Shown here piece after piece: positions 23,472 to 36,239 of a stretch of DNA of 64,000 nt; position 1 is the stretch's first letter; each line of letters opens with the position of its first letter. The notes under the pieces were generated by a model. That model made no database searches and had not been told where the DNA came from. It saw only the letters and a program-made list of their open reading frames with translations. The stretch is from Citrus sinensis (lineage: Eukaryota; Streptophyta; Magnoliopsida; Sapindales; Rutaceae), in the NCBI RefSeq assembly GCF_022201045.2, contig NC_068559.1, positions 806,001 through 870,000 on the forward strand. Direction: 5' to 3'. The position numbers were made by a program, and so were the translations under genes.

Positions 23472-24491
23472 GTTGCTCTGGATATTTCCAATTTTATTTT
23501 CATCGATTGATTAAGCTGTGATGTATGTGATCGATCACTTATCGTATATAGTATATACATTTATGATCCCAGCTAGCTACATTTATATATATAATATATA
23601 AATTAATTATAGGTGTCGCTACACTAACACATGAAAATGGAATCGTTTAGTTTTCTATATTTTAGGATTTAAATGATTATTTTTCTAAACTTTAGGGAGT
23701 AGGTGTTATTTTTCTTATGATTTAACTTTATAACAATCAATTATTATTGTATAAACATATAGTTAATAAAGTACACACATACTCATTAAACCGAGCAAGT
23801 TAGTTCAAACTGAAAAATCGATTGATTCATAATTTTTGAACCATTCAATTCTCACTGCATGAATCAAAAGTTCAAATCAAATTGGCATATCCCCTTCTTA
23901 TAAGAGAAAGAAATTTATGAGTCCAATGAATTTCTCTTTTTTATTTTTATTTTTTCTAGATATACACACACATAAGTATATGTATATATGCATGCTGAGT
24001 TATATTAAAATTGTCCTTATGTAAATTACGATGTTGGTAATTTTTTAATTAAAATATTTATTAAATAAGAGGTGTTCAAAGTTTTGTTTTATGGTAAAAT
24101 AGCCTCACCCGATATCAACTTATTTTTAATTTTTTCTAACATAGCATGGATTTACTTCTCTCAAATCCCTTTAAACACCGTAGTCCGTATATCAAATCCC
24201 TAGTTTTTCTTTTCCCCCAAAGTTTTTTATACAAATTAACGAGGCAAAGTTTAGGGGGAAAAAAAACCGGGAAATCCATTAATCTGATAAGACTTCCTCC
24301 TCTTATTAAATTCTTTATTAATCAACTTTCCATATTAACCCCAATTGCCACTTATTATTAATTACACTCCCTAATTAAAACTCTCTTTAACACAAAGCCG
24401 CACTTTCTCCCAACTTATCCTTCTTTTCCTCCTCGATCTCTTCTTCTTCTTCTTCTTATATGTTAATTATTCTTCCACATCCCAAAATACC
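23472..24491. other. AT-rich spacer and C2 gene upstream region
   Basis: No gene was seen. The last 100 bases are rich in TTC/CTT and probably form the 5' UTR of the C2-domain gene. No clear TATA box was found at the usual distance. Confidence 0.4.
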
Positions 24492-24533
24492 ATGAGCGCT
24501 CATCATGGCCAGGCAAGTTAATTTCGTTTAATT

Positions 24534-24579
<46 letters not shown>

Positions 24580-25161
24580 TACTACCACTACTACATTTAT
24601 TTATACCATCTTGTTGTTCAGGCAGGCACGAGAAAGGTTGTAACAAGTGATGAATGCAGTGACCAAGCGAAATACCGTTCAAGTAGAAACAAAAAGAAGA
24701 TGAGAATGTCAAGTATGTCAAGTTCGCCAAACGACGTCGCCTTGAGCTGCACAATCTACCATGCAGAAAACATAGACTTGTACAGCAATGTGACAATTGA
24801 AGAGCGTAACTATTGTATTGTGTTCTGGGTGGAGCCAGGGAAAGAATGCTTCACCCACATTGAAAAAGGCCTTCTTGATCCTGTTTGGAAACAAAGTTTT
24901 CGTGTACCCATAGAGCGGCCTTCGGATTACAGGTTCTTGAACATTGAGGTAATTAGATTCAATTCGAGTGCAGCTCGTCCTGGAACTTCGAATGGGATTG
25001 CGGCAGTTGGCAGAGCCAAGATTCCGTTACCGGAAAAAATTTCGCTGAAGAAACAAGGCAGATTTGGGCTCGTTAAATTGGAAGGCGTGGAGGTCAAGGG
25101 TGAAGGCCATGTTTCACTTTCAATGGAGTTGAAGAATATTCATCCCTCAGTTTATGGTTAG
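24492..25161 (+). CDS. C2-domain protein, SRC2-like
   Basis: Two exons are proposed: 24492-24512 (MSAHHGQ) and 24622-25161, giving 186 residues. The first intron would begin GCAAGT after CAG, the standard GC-AG donor, and end TTGTTCAG. If it is not used, the protein could start at the in-frame ATG at 24700 (153 residues). After a basic, serine-rich N-terminus comes one C2-like beta-sandwich (DVALSCTIYHAENIDLYSNV, then YCIVFWV, DPVWKQSFRVPI and FLNIEVIRF). C2 domains bind membranes, often with calcium. Here the calcium-coordinating aspartates of the first loop are mostly absent, so a calcium-independent or protein-binding role is more likely. No membrane segment is seen, and the exact function is unknown. 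Confidence 0.8.
24537..24578. repeat. (TTA)n microsatellite in C2 gene intron
   Basis: About 14 uninterrupted ATT units lie inside the proposed intron of the C2 gene, followed by ACT/ACC triplets. Confidence 0.9.
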
Positions 25162-26799
25162 TGCCTTAGTGCTGCTCTTTTGCACTTTCTTAGTTTCTTT
25201 TTCTTCTTTTACGGATGGTTTTGATTTTTGATAATAACAACTAAGCTTAGCCATGATTTTGCCATTTATCTTTAACCATTTAGTCCAATTCTTATCTAAA
25301 CCATCCATAAGATAATATAACAGCGTATAATTAATCCTCATTTTTTTTTAATATAATGAGGAGAAAGTTTGGTTCGCTCTCTGTATACTCTTTACTCCCT
25401 CTTCTATTGGTTTGTCCACCGCCATGTTTCCATTAGTCCTTTATGCCACGTATGTATTGTTGCTGTGTCTCCCCCAATGGATTGTTGCCACGTTTCTTTT
25501 GGTGTTCATTTCTTTTCATTTTTCCTTGTATATAGTAGTGTTGCCTTGTTGTCTATTAGATTGTTCCACATTTGCAAATATACTGCTGACGCGTCGTGTC
25601 CATTAGTTCGTTGCCATGCATGTCGTGTCCTCTAATAAAAGAATAAAAATTTAAAATGATTTTTCATTAATTTTATTACCTTACTTAGAAAAAGTAAATA
25701 TTGATTTTAATTTTGCCTACCTTTCTATCTTTTAAAAGAAATATGTATTCATCCATCCATCTATATATATATATATTTTTTCTACATATATTTACTCAAC
25801 TTAGTGGAAAAGTATATAAACCAGAATACATATACATTTGTATGGGCGAATGACAGTCTTAATGGAATGTATGCTAAAGAGAGTTCTTATTTCAGATTAC
25901 TAACTAATTACAAGTAAAGGATCCAGTGGATAGATCGATATTGTCAGGTGGTGTAATTTGGTTAGGTTACAAAATTGCGCTAGGTATTTCTTGTCAAGGA
26001 AAAAAAACGGAGGATGCCATATGACTAGTTTCTTCATAAATCTTAAATCATAGAGCTAGCAACATGCGTAGCTTCTTCATAAAATCTTAATCCATAGAGT
26101 TAGCGAAGTTGCTCACCGAATATTTCTACGGATCATTGAACTTGCCCTTATTGGCCCAAGCACTGATTAAATGTGGCTAAAGGGCAAAATCATCATTCCA
26201 ACCAAATTGATGAGAAATGTATAGCTATTTTAACGTACTAATTTCCTTTTAATATGAATTTTTTTTAAATTAAGATAATCACCAAATTTTAACTTATTAT
26301 TTTAATTCATTAATTCTCAAAAATTACAAATTACATTTGCTTAAAATTGAATTAGTTTTTTATTTTTTCTATGAACTTTATTTTTCTCTTAATTTTTACT
26401 ATAACATCGCCATATTTATCTAATATTATTATTTAGAGTTCATACTATTGAGATTTGACCAAAAAAAATTCTAATAGATTCAAAATGGTATAGAAACTTT
26501 TATTTTCTATTTGCACATGATGGGTATTCGATACTTTCATTTTGTTTAGATTACAATAGGGTTGAATTTGTTATTTTTTAAAAATAATTTCATTTATTAA
26601 ATGCAATTTTTACTTCATGTATCATGATAAATTTTGATAAGGGAAGGAGATGAGGGAGAGAGAGTAAGGTCAAATAAGTAATTGATCAAATTATATTTTT
26701 ACAATAAAATTTTCAATTTAAAAAAGATGCAGTGAGAAATTTTGTGGGTTCAAATACCCCTATCCTTATCTCATCAGCCCATACTTTTCAACTCATACT
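25162..26799. other. Intergenic stretch with degenerate tandem-like motif
   Basis: At 25400-25635 a loose motif of the form CATTAGT-C-TTGCCACGT recurs about five times with 40-50 base spacing (for example CCATTAGTCCTTTATGCCAC, GGATTGTTGCCACGT, CCATTAGTTCGTTGCCATG). The remainder is AT-rich without a gene. Confidence 0.35.
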
Positions 26800-27313
26800 G
26801 CATTTACTTGTCAGTAATCAAATGGGCTGAAATTAGAATGAGTTAGAATGTGAATCAGAATAAGTTGTCTACTTAAGCTACAAGAATTGGAATGGAAATG
26901 GGCTTGAATCCCATTGATCTGTTTATTTTATCTTGGAATCAGAATCAGAATAGGTTGAATTATTTCAAGTTACTAAAATGCCCTTAGTTAATTATAGTAA
27001 TAACTATTATTATTAATAATTAATAATAATATATAAATTAATTGTAATGATTATATTAATAATTATTATCATAGTATTTAATTAATTATAAATTAGGACA
27101 AAATGAGCATTTTGAATTTTAAGGTAGGGTAAAATGGTCAATTCTGGGAATGAGAGATTCATTCCTAAGCCCCCCTTAGGAATAAGTCTCCCATTACTCA
27201 TTCTCAAATTGTGGTGGGCCCCATGATTTCGATTTCGATTACTGACTCTATTTTGTAAAGTAAACATTATCAATGATTATGGATTCTGATTCCCTTATCC
27301 GGTAAGTAAATGC
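26800..27313. mobile_element. Non-autonomous DNA element with GCATTTACTT ends
   Basis: The left end GCATTTACTTGTC and the right end (reverse complement GCATTTACTTACCGG) are inverted repeats. The interior has GAATCAGAATCAGAATAGG-type motifs. A partial relative lies at 34060-34240. The target duplication is unresolved, and no open frame is of interest. Confidence 0.5.
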
Positions 27314-28140
27314 AACATTATTTTATTTATTTCTTAAACTACCCTCGTGCTTCTCTTTCATTTACTACTTGGCAATTGCATATGGGCTTGAACTGTTCTT
27401 CTCTAGCGAAGCTGTCAGTGCCTCCAAGATCATATGTACATTAACCAATTATGGGAACTGTATTAACATTTTGATATCAAAGTGTGCAGCATAAAATTTT
27501 TAAAGGAATAAGAACAATTAATTAAATTGGCAAATCATAATGTAAACAGGAAGAGGGAAGATTTTGGATTGCTTGGATTTCTGGCTTCTTCTCATCGGCA
27601 AATTTTCCTAACTTCTTGACTTTCTTATATTAATTCAATTTATTTTTTGCTTAATTTTCAGAAATTGATAATCAAATAGATTAAGAATTTGACTACTGAG
27701 AAACAATTTAAAATAGAAGCAATTCATTGCAGTCTTGGTTTATCGATTTTGTTTCTTCGACTTCTCACTATCCAAGACCATTTTGATATTTTGAAGGAAA
27801 AAATCTAGAATTTATAATATCTATTATATTAATCATATAATAAAAATAATGTCATGATATGTGCGCATTTATTTTAAAAAATCACCATGCAAGTGATGAT
27901 TATATAAAATTTAATTATTTATATTATACTAGCATTAACTAATTGTATTACGTCTAATATATTATAGAATTTCTCATTTTGAAGATGCCTTAAATTTAAG
28001 TTATCATGAGTTATTATATTGACCCCTTTTATTATCTGAGATGATTGTGTTTGTGCATTTAGAATAATTGAGGAAATAAAAAGATAGAAGTGGAGAGGGT
28101 GTTCAAATATCATTACATGACGTTCATTCTCTTTTTCGAC
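27314..28140. other. AT-rich intergenic stretch
   Basis: Nothing recognisable was found. Confidence 0.4.
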
Positions 28141-29038
28141 TTAGAAACAAAAACCATTTTGAATTCTTCATCCGCAGTCCGCAGTAATTCGACTGCACAA
28201 TGGTTACACCTGAACTTCGCTGTCAAGACCGTTCGACCTCGACCTCTCAATAGTCTCCGCCAAAAACCTTAAAAATGTCAACTGGGAAAAACAACGGTGT
28301 CTTGAGACCTTACTGCGTCATCTGAGTTGACACGACCAACCGCATCGCCACCAAATCCGACATTCCGGGTTGACCTGACCTGTATGGAGCAAGCATTTCA
28401 CCATGCCTTTAACCTTTTCCCTCCATGAATCTATCTTTTTCCTAGACATCTTCTATTTCGTGTCATCTGAAACTCTAAATTAGGTCGTCGCCACGCTCCG
28501 GGTTCCACTCAATGGCCCCTCCTAACTGGATGATGTAACTGGATCTGAACCTTCGTGCTGACCGCCATTTGGGACGTCCCCAGGGTAAAATGGGACGCCA
28601 CGAATGCCCACTCTTGGTTTTTTTCCATTACAATTTCGCCCCTCTGACAAGCCATTATCACCCTTCTGCCCCTCCACCAATTTATCAAATGCACGACTAC
28701 AGAGAATCACCCTTCTCTCCCACGTAGTCTCCGTTTCCTTCGTCACCTCAACCGTACAATCCATACTCATTGGGATGTTACTACGTCTCAGTTCTTCCTC
28801 CACCACGGCCGTTTGGCGGGTATTGTGGGCTCTCTAAGCTTAACGATATTTTGCATTTGATCAAAAACTGACGGCAAAGGATTTAGTTGTTGACGCCCTG
28901 GCTGCAAGTGTAGGTGGATGCTCATTGGGTGAGGCCACGGGGATAAAATTTTGGAGAACAGGGTTCAGTTTAAGTTGGCTACACATGATGATTACAGCAA
29001 TTATCACGCTGATTATTAAGGTTAATTAATTAATTATT
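28141..29038 (+). pseudogene. GC-richer coding-like remnant, possibly NHL/LEA_2 family
   Basis: Base composition rises sharply here compared with the flanks. A plus-strand frame at 28141-28272 reads SSSAVRSNSTAQWLHLNFAVK, which loosely resembles the NSTAQW..-F-VKNP segment of plant NHL/LEA_2 membrane proteins. Another frame at 28856-29038 contains KDLVVDALAASVGGC and ends with a hydrophobic segment. Stops and frame changes separate these pieces. The opposite strand is also open in places (28522-28806) but matches nothing I know. The family assignment is weak. Confidence 0.25.
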
Positions 29039-29040
29039 AA

Positions 29041-29850
29041 TTGTTTAGTACTTGTTTTGTTTTTGTAGCAAATATGAATGTAGATGTATGAAGAAGATGA
29101 ATGACAATGAACAGAGTTTCTTGGACGAGAATTTTTTTTATGAACTTTTTGCAATTTTGTATTCAATTAATGAATAAATGTGATTAGGTTTGGCTACTTC
29201 ATAACCATGACTAATAAAGTCATTATAGTTTGTGCTTGTGTTTAAATGCTAGAAATTGTATTTTTTTCACATCTTGTATGTTGATTATGATAGCTATGCA
29301 TGTGGAAATATAGCATTTGAATGTTGTAGAAGGATATTAGTTGAATTGAAGCCTTGTCTAAGTGTGAAACGAGAGGGTTGAATGGGAGATTAATTGCAAG
29401 AGAAGTTAAAGCTAGGATGATTGAAAAGATAGACTAATGTAGTGCCAGTAATGGATGCATTTTCTACTCTCTCGTGAATAGTAAATGAATTTGTGAATAA
29501 ATTTGTTTGCATTTGCCCACTTCATCATGTTACCTAACATTGTCTATACAGTTTATGATAGTGTTAAAATGTCTTCATGGGGAAATTGTGTGCGCATTTA
29601 TATTTTGTGGAATTTCATGTATGTTGGTGTTTATATCTGTTTTTACTTGAAGCTGTTGGGTAATTAATTGCTAGAGGAAAAGAGAGGAAGAATATAACCT
29701 TTTCTGTCTTAGATATACTACGAAAGAGAGACGAACATGGGGAAGGTGAGGGATGCATTCTCCATTCTTTACGAAATTTTTTTAACAGAGTTTATGAATT
29801 AATTTGTAATTGGCCTGGAAGTGTTTTGTACCTTTGTTCTGTGTCTTTCA
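29041..29850. other. Intergenic stretch with loosely repeated blocks
   Basis: The motif GGATGCATT followed by a TGAATTxxTTTGT block occurs near 29450 and 29750, suggesting an old duplication of about 300 bases. No gene was seen. Confidence 0.35.
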
Positions 29851-30619
29851 TACCGTTTGACCTTGTTGATGGAAAATTTATTTTGACGTATGGTAACTAA
29901 TTAGTATTTTGGACTTTTTTCTTTTTCTATATCAAACTTTGTGGTTCATTTTCTCTTTGTAGTCAATTACTTTGTAAAAGAAACAATGGTCATAGGGCAT
30001 TGTTGTGGCCAATAATAACCTTTGATGGTTAAGTCATTATATTTTAATTCAATTTATAGACAGAGATTGTAAAGTGAGATGAGCAATATTCTAGTACATC
30101 TTTTTAACTTACCTTTCAAATGAGAGAGGTCTTGGCCTTATAGACAACTTGAGACTTGACTTGGACAAGTTATTTTACATGCGGCATTATCTTTATGATA
30201 AATGTCAATAAAGCGCATGCATAAAGACACATATTAGTATGTGTTAATACTTGCTTATAACAAGTATAATTTAAACAGTTGTCCTATAATTTTTGGGTCA
30301 TTATGTTCTTTTTCGATCTTCAATGGCTTGGGTTTGATTTGACTTTGGCCCTTGTATTGATTTATCATAAAAAGGATAAATAAGCGTTTTCTATAGAATT
30401 TTTCTTGCAGACATTTTTCTTAGAATATTTCTATGTATTGGGAATCACGCTCATAGGTATCTTCTTGATACTTGTTTTTAGGCACTTTAGTTACGATATT
30501 TTTGAAGTACTTAAGGCATTTTTATAGAATCTTATCCTTTGGCCTTTAGTCGATACTCACGTATAGGTAGTTGATACTCACCTGTAGGTGCTTTGCTCAT
30601 AATATTTTCTAAGTACTTA

Positions 30620-31575
30620 GGTGGTGTTTGGTTTTAAGAAAGGGGAGGAGAGGAGAGGAAAAAAAAAGGAGAGGAATGGAGAGGTGATGAAAGGAAAAGA
30701 GTGTAAAAATTAATTGTTATTATTTGGTTTCAAATAAAATTTGAAAGGAAAAAAAATTACATATTTTTTATTTGGACAAATATACCCACTATCTTTAATG
30801 TTAATATTGTTAATAAATTAAAACATAATAAAACTATGAATTAATTTAATCTAAAAATTACTTAATTAAATAAAAATTTTATTTTATAAAAATTACAGCC
30901 TTTGGCCATGAACAGCTGTCACGTTGACCGCTGTTGACATCCATTGACTGTTGTTGACCACCGCTGACCGCCATTGACCGGCGCCGTTGACCATCGTTGA
31001 CCGCCATTTTTCATCGTGTTAAATGCATAATAATGCTCAGAAATTGACGATTTACTCATTGGAAATGTTAATTTTGAAGAAAATACACTATATAGTTGGA
31101 AATATGGGAGTTAAAATTTTCCCAAGCATTTAAACAAGACTTGAGATAAATAACAATGTATATTAGCATTTCTAATCCTATAGAGTTGTAGATCGGCTCA
31201 TGAGAATTCCATTGGTACCGGTTTTGATGGTAAAGCGCATCTCTGGTGACTTTCCGGTGAGTCACTTTACTATTTTTTCTTTTATCAAATAGGTTTATCC
31301 TATTAATTTAATAAAATAAATATAAATTATTTGTACTTTCATTTATTTTTAATTGATTTTGTTTAGAGGATAATATTGAAATTTTTGTGTTTAAATAGAT
31401 AAGGAATTTGAAATCCTTAGTCTTTGATAAGGAATGCAAATTCTTCAAATTGATGGAAATTAAATTTCAATGGAAATTCAATTCCTTTAAACTCAGTCCA
31501 ACCAAACAATAGAAAGTAAAAAGAAATTAAATTCTTTTCCTCTCCTCACTTCTCTACCCTCAAGCAAACATGGCC
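30620..31575. mobile_element. PIF/Harbinger-like MITE nested in the inverted repeat
   Basis: The left end GGTGGTGTTTGGTTTTAAG and the right end (reverse complement GGCCATGTTTGCTTGAG) are imperfect inverted repeats, flanked on both sides by TTA (30617-30619 and 31576-31578). The interior carries a purine-rich block GGGGAGGAGAGGAGAGG near the left end with its complement CCTCTCCTCACTTC near the right, and a cluster of TTGAC motifs. Confidence 0.65.
30921..31006. promoter_or_regulatory. Dense W-box (TTGAC) cluster
   Basis: Seven TTGAC cores lie in about 85 bases, most followed by C (TTGACC), in a degenerate GTTGACCGCC repeat. TTGAC[C/T] is the binding core of WRKY factors. It sits in a transposon, far from any gene seen here, so a regulatory role is only a possibility. 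The array may simply be a short tandem repeat. Confidence 0.4.
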
Positions 31576-32370
31576 TTAGGGTATTCTTGGAAAGCATGGT
31601 TTTAGGACATTTTTGTAGAATCACTCCTTTAGTGTTTAGTCGATACTCGCCTTTAGATGTTTTACTTTAAATTTCTTTAAGAATATGGAGCATTCTTGTA
31701 AAAAATGACACTAGGTACTTAGAAAATATTCTAAGTAGAGTGCATAAGGGCAAGTATCAACAAAATGCCCAATGACATTTATTCTTAGTACTTAAAACCA
31801 TTCTAAGAAAATCTTATGAGCAAAATTTTATGGAAAACGCTTACGGGTGAAATGCCACAAAACCTATTTTATTTGTGAGAAATCAAGAGTCAAGCTTAAT
31901 CTCATTGGATATCAATGAAGAACACAAAGACAAGTGTCAAAATAATACTTATCATGAGCAAGTATTGACACATACTAATATATGTCTCTAACTCTCTATG
32001 CATGAGCCTTGTTGACACTTGTCACAAGCAAAATGTTATATGTCAAATAACCTCTCGAAGTCTCAATTTGCCCGTGTAAGCCCAAGACCTCCTTTATTAA
32101 GAGGTAAGAAAAAAAAAGATGCTAAAATGGTGTCCATCTTAATCTAGTATCTCTCTCTAAAAATTGAACAAAAAATAACTAACTCAAATGCTTGAAGGCA
32201 GTTGACACTATTTAACCATTGTTGCTTTTGTATAACTATTGTTCACGAGAAAACATGTAATTTGAGATACTTGCCTCAAGGAGAAAATGAGCCACCAAAC
32301 TTAATATAAAAAAAAAAAAAGTTTGTAATACAAATCAAGTATTATACATTGAGCTAAATTTTGCATCAAG

Positions 32371-35300
32371 AATCCCTTTTCTTTGCCATCACTTTTTTTT
32401 TTTGAGGTTTAGGTTTTGAAAGTTTCAAAAGTTTTAGTCCATTTTATATGGGAGAATGAGAGAGAAGTTAGTTACATTTAATTTGCATTTCCTTGTTTTT
32501 CCTCAGCGTAGTCTCAAAAAATTGTATTGTTAGTTTGATAGCTTAAATAAGATTTTTTTGATAGTTAAAAGAAGATTTTTTTTAAAGCATCCTCATCATT
32601 TTTCCTGTGCTTATGCCCTTGCTTGCCTCTGGCTTTTAAAAAGCATTGTTTGGTCTTTATGTGGTGTTGTGATAGAAACTGCCCATTTTCGGTCTTGTGT
32701 AAATTTTTTATTGGTGGCCTGCTTGAGTCGGTTTGTAATTCTTTAAAAGAAACAAGAGTATAGAATCTACAAGTATAAACTAAGTCAACTATGTTAACTT
32801 GGGAGTTTTTATTCATAATATTCAAAGACTAAGATTAATTTTTCGTCAATTGGGTGTTCAATTTTAATCTTGAAATGGTTCAGTTTCTCATACACAGCCA
32901 AATTGACTAATTATTAGAACTAGAAGACTAATAAGTAATACATTTATTAGAATAGTTCTCGCATTATGAGATGGTAGGCTATATTTGGCATACAAGATTA
33001 TATTAGACTAATTATTAGGATTGGACTGAATTAGATTTGATTAGATTAAAGTGGACTACGTAATACTATTTTATGTTTTGTACAATATCGGATTGAACTA
33101 TGGTAAATTGTATTTGAATGAAATTAAATAGCATTTAAATTGACATTTATATATAAATATGAACTATTCATAAATGTTTAATGATAAAATGTTTATTAAA
33201 CTTACTTTTAAAGACAATTAATAAAAAATTAAATATATAGAAAATTAGCTATTAGGTAGTCATAATTATAATAAACAAATATAAGTTAATTAGATTAAAT
33301 TAAATTAAGAAATATTTAATTTATTTTTTATTACCTATATTAAATATATTTTATTTTAGCAAAAAGTTGGCAAATAATATGTATAAAAGCAACCGATTAT
33401 TGGTTATTAATTTTCATGATAATTTTAATTTAATGATTATCAAATTAAATATTACATTAGATTTACAAATGATAGTTAATTAAATGGATAATTATTTTTA
33501 AAATTAATCCTAATTAGATCCATGTATAAATTGGGATTGCTGATCTCTGATTTTAAGATTAAATTCAAATTTAGTCCCCTAATCTAATCCAAAGTGAAGC
33601 TTGTCCAATATAAGATAAATAATTAATCCCAAAATTAATCTAATCCTACTCTTAATCATAGCTTCTAAACATAGCCTTGGAGTGTTATTCACTTATGGTG
33701 ATTATGTACTAGCTTGGTGCTTGAAGTGGAGTTGGGCATTTTCTTGCTTGTGACTTGTAATTAGAAGCTTCAATTTTGTTTATGGTTGCCTCACTTGTCA
33801 TTTGCCAAATATAAATGTTGTTCGATGCACTCCATCTTCGAGTGCCCAAGCCTTTTGTAGGTGCAGTTAGAAGCAGACAGAGTGCATTCAGTACTATTTC
33901 AAACTCCTTGTTAGACTCCGAATCAGGAGACTTTCAGAAGCCCGCTGCAACCAACTTGGGTCTTTACCAAAATTACGCAACTAACTGTTAACAGCTTTTA
34001 TGTTTTTGAGTTCTTAAAACAAATAATGATACATTTACCAATCGATAATCAGAATGTGTTGGAAGTAAAATATGTTGGAATCAGAATGAGATAAAATGAG
34101 AATGAGAAATGAGAATCAAAATAAAATGTTTACTTGAACTAAATGAATCAGAACTAGAATGAGTTGTATTTCCGTTGATATATTTACTTTATCATAGTAT
34201 CGAAATAGATTGTTACAAATTATTAGAATGCCATAAATTAATGATTGTCCTTATTATCATTATTATTTATTATAATAATTGTGATTATTATTGTTCAAGA
34301 AACAGCAATAATAATGATGATGATGATGATGATCAGCATCATCATTCTCATCATTGGCAATCAACGATTGTAGCAATGAGATCAAAGAGCTACTGTTGGT
34401 GGTGGTTTGCTTGAGACACGGTCAATTGCTGCCAGCCTGCCACTGCTAGTTTGACGTTTCCAACAAGATTGACGTGTGGCTGACGATCAACTACTACTGC
34501 TGGTGCTGAAGAAGACCGATGACGTGATTCCAACCAGTGCCATGCGAGATCAACGGCTATTGGTCGTCTAAAATAATAAATTTCTCGAGTTTAACCTGTT
34601 CCAGACCCGAAGTAAAAAATTTGAGCTTGGATTCTGATCTGGTACAATATTTTAGTACTTAAGTCTGAAACTGAAAAAATAAAATTGAAATCGGATCCAG
34701 ATTTTGTCATCCCTAATTTAGAGGTCTCCTCTGTATAACTTAAACATATGTGCCCAAAAACATCGACATATACTATTCCACGATTGAAATATTTATAATA
34801 ACAGAAATTTGAGTTCCTTGAAGGACTCAAACTCTTCTCCACCCCATATGTGACCAACCACTAATTAAAGCGGCATCTGAAAGTTTGTTCGTTATAGATT
34901 TGACAGTGGTGCGGGACAAAAGTTGCTAACTCTACTCATTAATATGTTTTGATTTTTCTTGCCATCAAAGAATGTTTAAATTGTAATAGAAAAACGTTCA
35001 AATTACTTGAAATTTATTATAAAGTATCTTAAAAAAATTTGTGTAATTCACGAGGGATCCAACAATTTTGTGGGACAAATGCCCCACACGTTCCTTCAAA
35101 AAACGTAATAAAATACACATAGACGTTTCATAAATTAATAAAAAAAAATGTTATTTTGACTAAAATATGTCTTTATAGAAGAAAATTTGTAGTATATGCG
35201 CTGCCTCCAGGCAAATCATATCTTGAAGTGTTATACTATTTGTTAATGGAACTGACTGTGGATATACATTTCTACTTGATAATTTATTAATTTTTGTTAT

Positions 35301-35583
35301 ATAATATCAACATGTTGAAATGAATATTTACGATCAATCACAAACACAATTGGTCAAATGTGTCTAGCTACATGGTTTTTTATAGTGTGCAGTAATGGAA
35401 CGAATGCCCCACATGTTTTTTTGGAAATTATTGATAAAAATTATGCAAATGGGTGCTTTCTAATAAATTTATTTTGACTAATTCAACATCATACTGTTCA
35501 ATAAAAGTGGATTCTCACATCATTTGTACAGATCACTAAATTTGTCTTAATACATATGGTTGTGCTTCCACAACAAAGCATTT

Positions 35584-35627
<44 letters not shown>

Positions 35628-36239
35628 CTCTTCTCTTGGAATTTTGATATGAGATCTTTGTGGCAGAAAAAATAATCATGGCGTCCAATGTACTTGTACC
35701 GATAAGATCCATTATTTTGTTATAGAATCAAATAATCATATCACTTTTGCCTTTATTTCAATTTCTAATGGGTGGTTTATCTCCTTTTCTCCAGGATTTA
35801 TTAGATATGTGCAGTTTGACGATTAGGAATTGGACAAATTCCCAATATATCAAAAGGCATAATTGCCAACAAAGTTGGCTTATCTACTTGAAAGTGGGAT
35901 GATTGAGAAATGATCTTACTTGTTTCAATGTATTGCATTTAAGAAAGACAATTATTTTGACTAAAATCAAGTATTAGATACAAAGGTAACAACTGTATAT
36001 TAAACATTGATGCATCCACACGATTCTTTAACTGATTCACTAATTTGATTTGACAACGTCATTTGATTGGGAGCAACTACACGATTAATAGTTGCTTGCA
36101 GCTTTGCCCCCCACCCCAAAGCAGTTCCACTTGTAAAACTTATAATCAAACCTCTGATTAGTTGCAAACCCTAGTTATTGGGATTTGCTTGGGATTAACA
36201 TACTAACTTCCAATCTATCTAGTTGTATAAATTATTGTA
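32371..36239. other. AT-rich intergenic stretch with transposon remnants
   Basis: No gene is supported. A likely MITE with weak ends GGCTATATTTGGCATAC / GGCTATGTTTAGAAGC spans about 32989-33676. A fragment related to 26800-27313 lies at 34060-34240. A run of GAT triplets is at 34315-34332. A (CT)n microsatellite is at 35585-35624. Confidence 0.4.
35585..35624. repeat. (CT)n microsatellite
   Basis: About 20 uninterrupted CT units lie between AT-rich flanks. Confidence 0.95.

Larger units (their letters stand above)
29855..32370. repeat. Large imperfect inverted repeat (about 650-bp arms)
   Basis: The left arm (about 29855-30510) and the right arm (about 31690-32370) align as reverse complements over long stretches. 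Examples are GTGGTTCATTTTCTC with GAGAAAATGAGCCACC, GAGGTCTTGG with CCAAGACCTC, TATTAGTATGTGTTAATACT with its near complement at 31970-31990, and AGCGTTTTCTATAGAATTTT with AAAATTTTATGGAAAACGCT. The centre holds GATACTCACC-type motifs and a nested PIF-like element (30620-31575). It may be a long-TIR transposon. An outer boundary duplication was not found. Confidence 0.65.

Noticed and set aside
24518..24796. Minus-strand frame with poly-Asn
   Set aside because: It is translation of the (ATT)n microsatellite and the antisense of the C2 gene.
26740..26775. GTGGGTTCAAATACCCC, similar to a tRNA T-arm
   Set aside because: The anticodon and acceptor arms cannot be formed from the flanking sequence.
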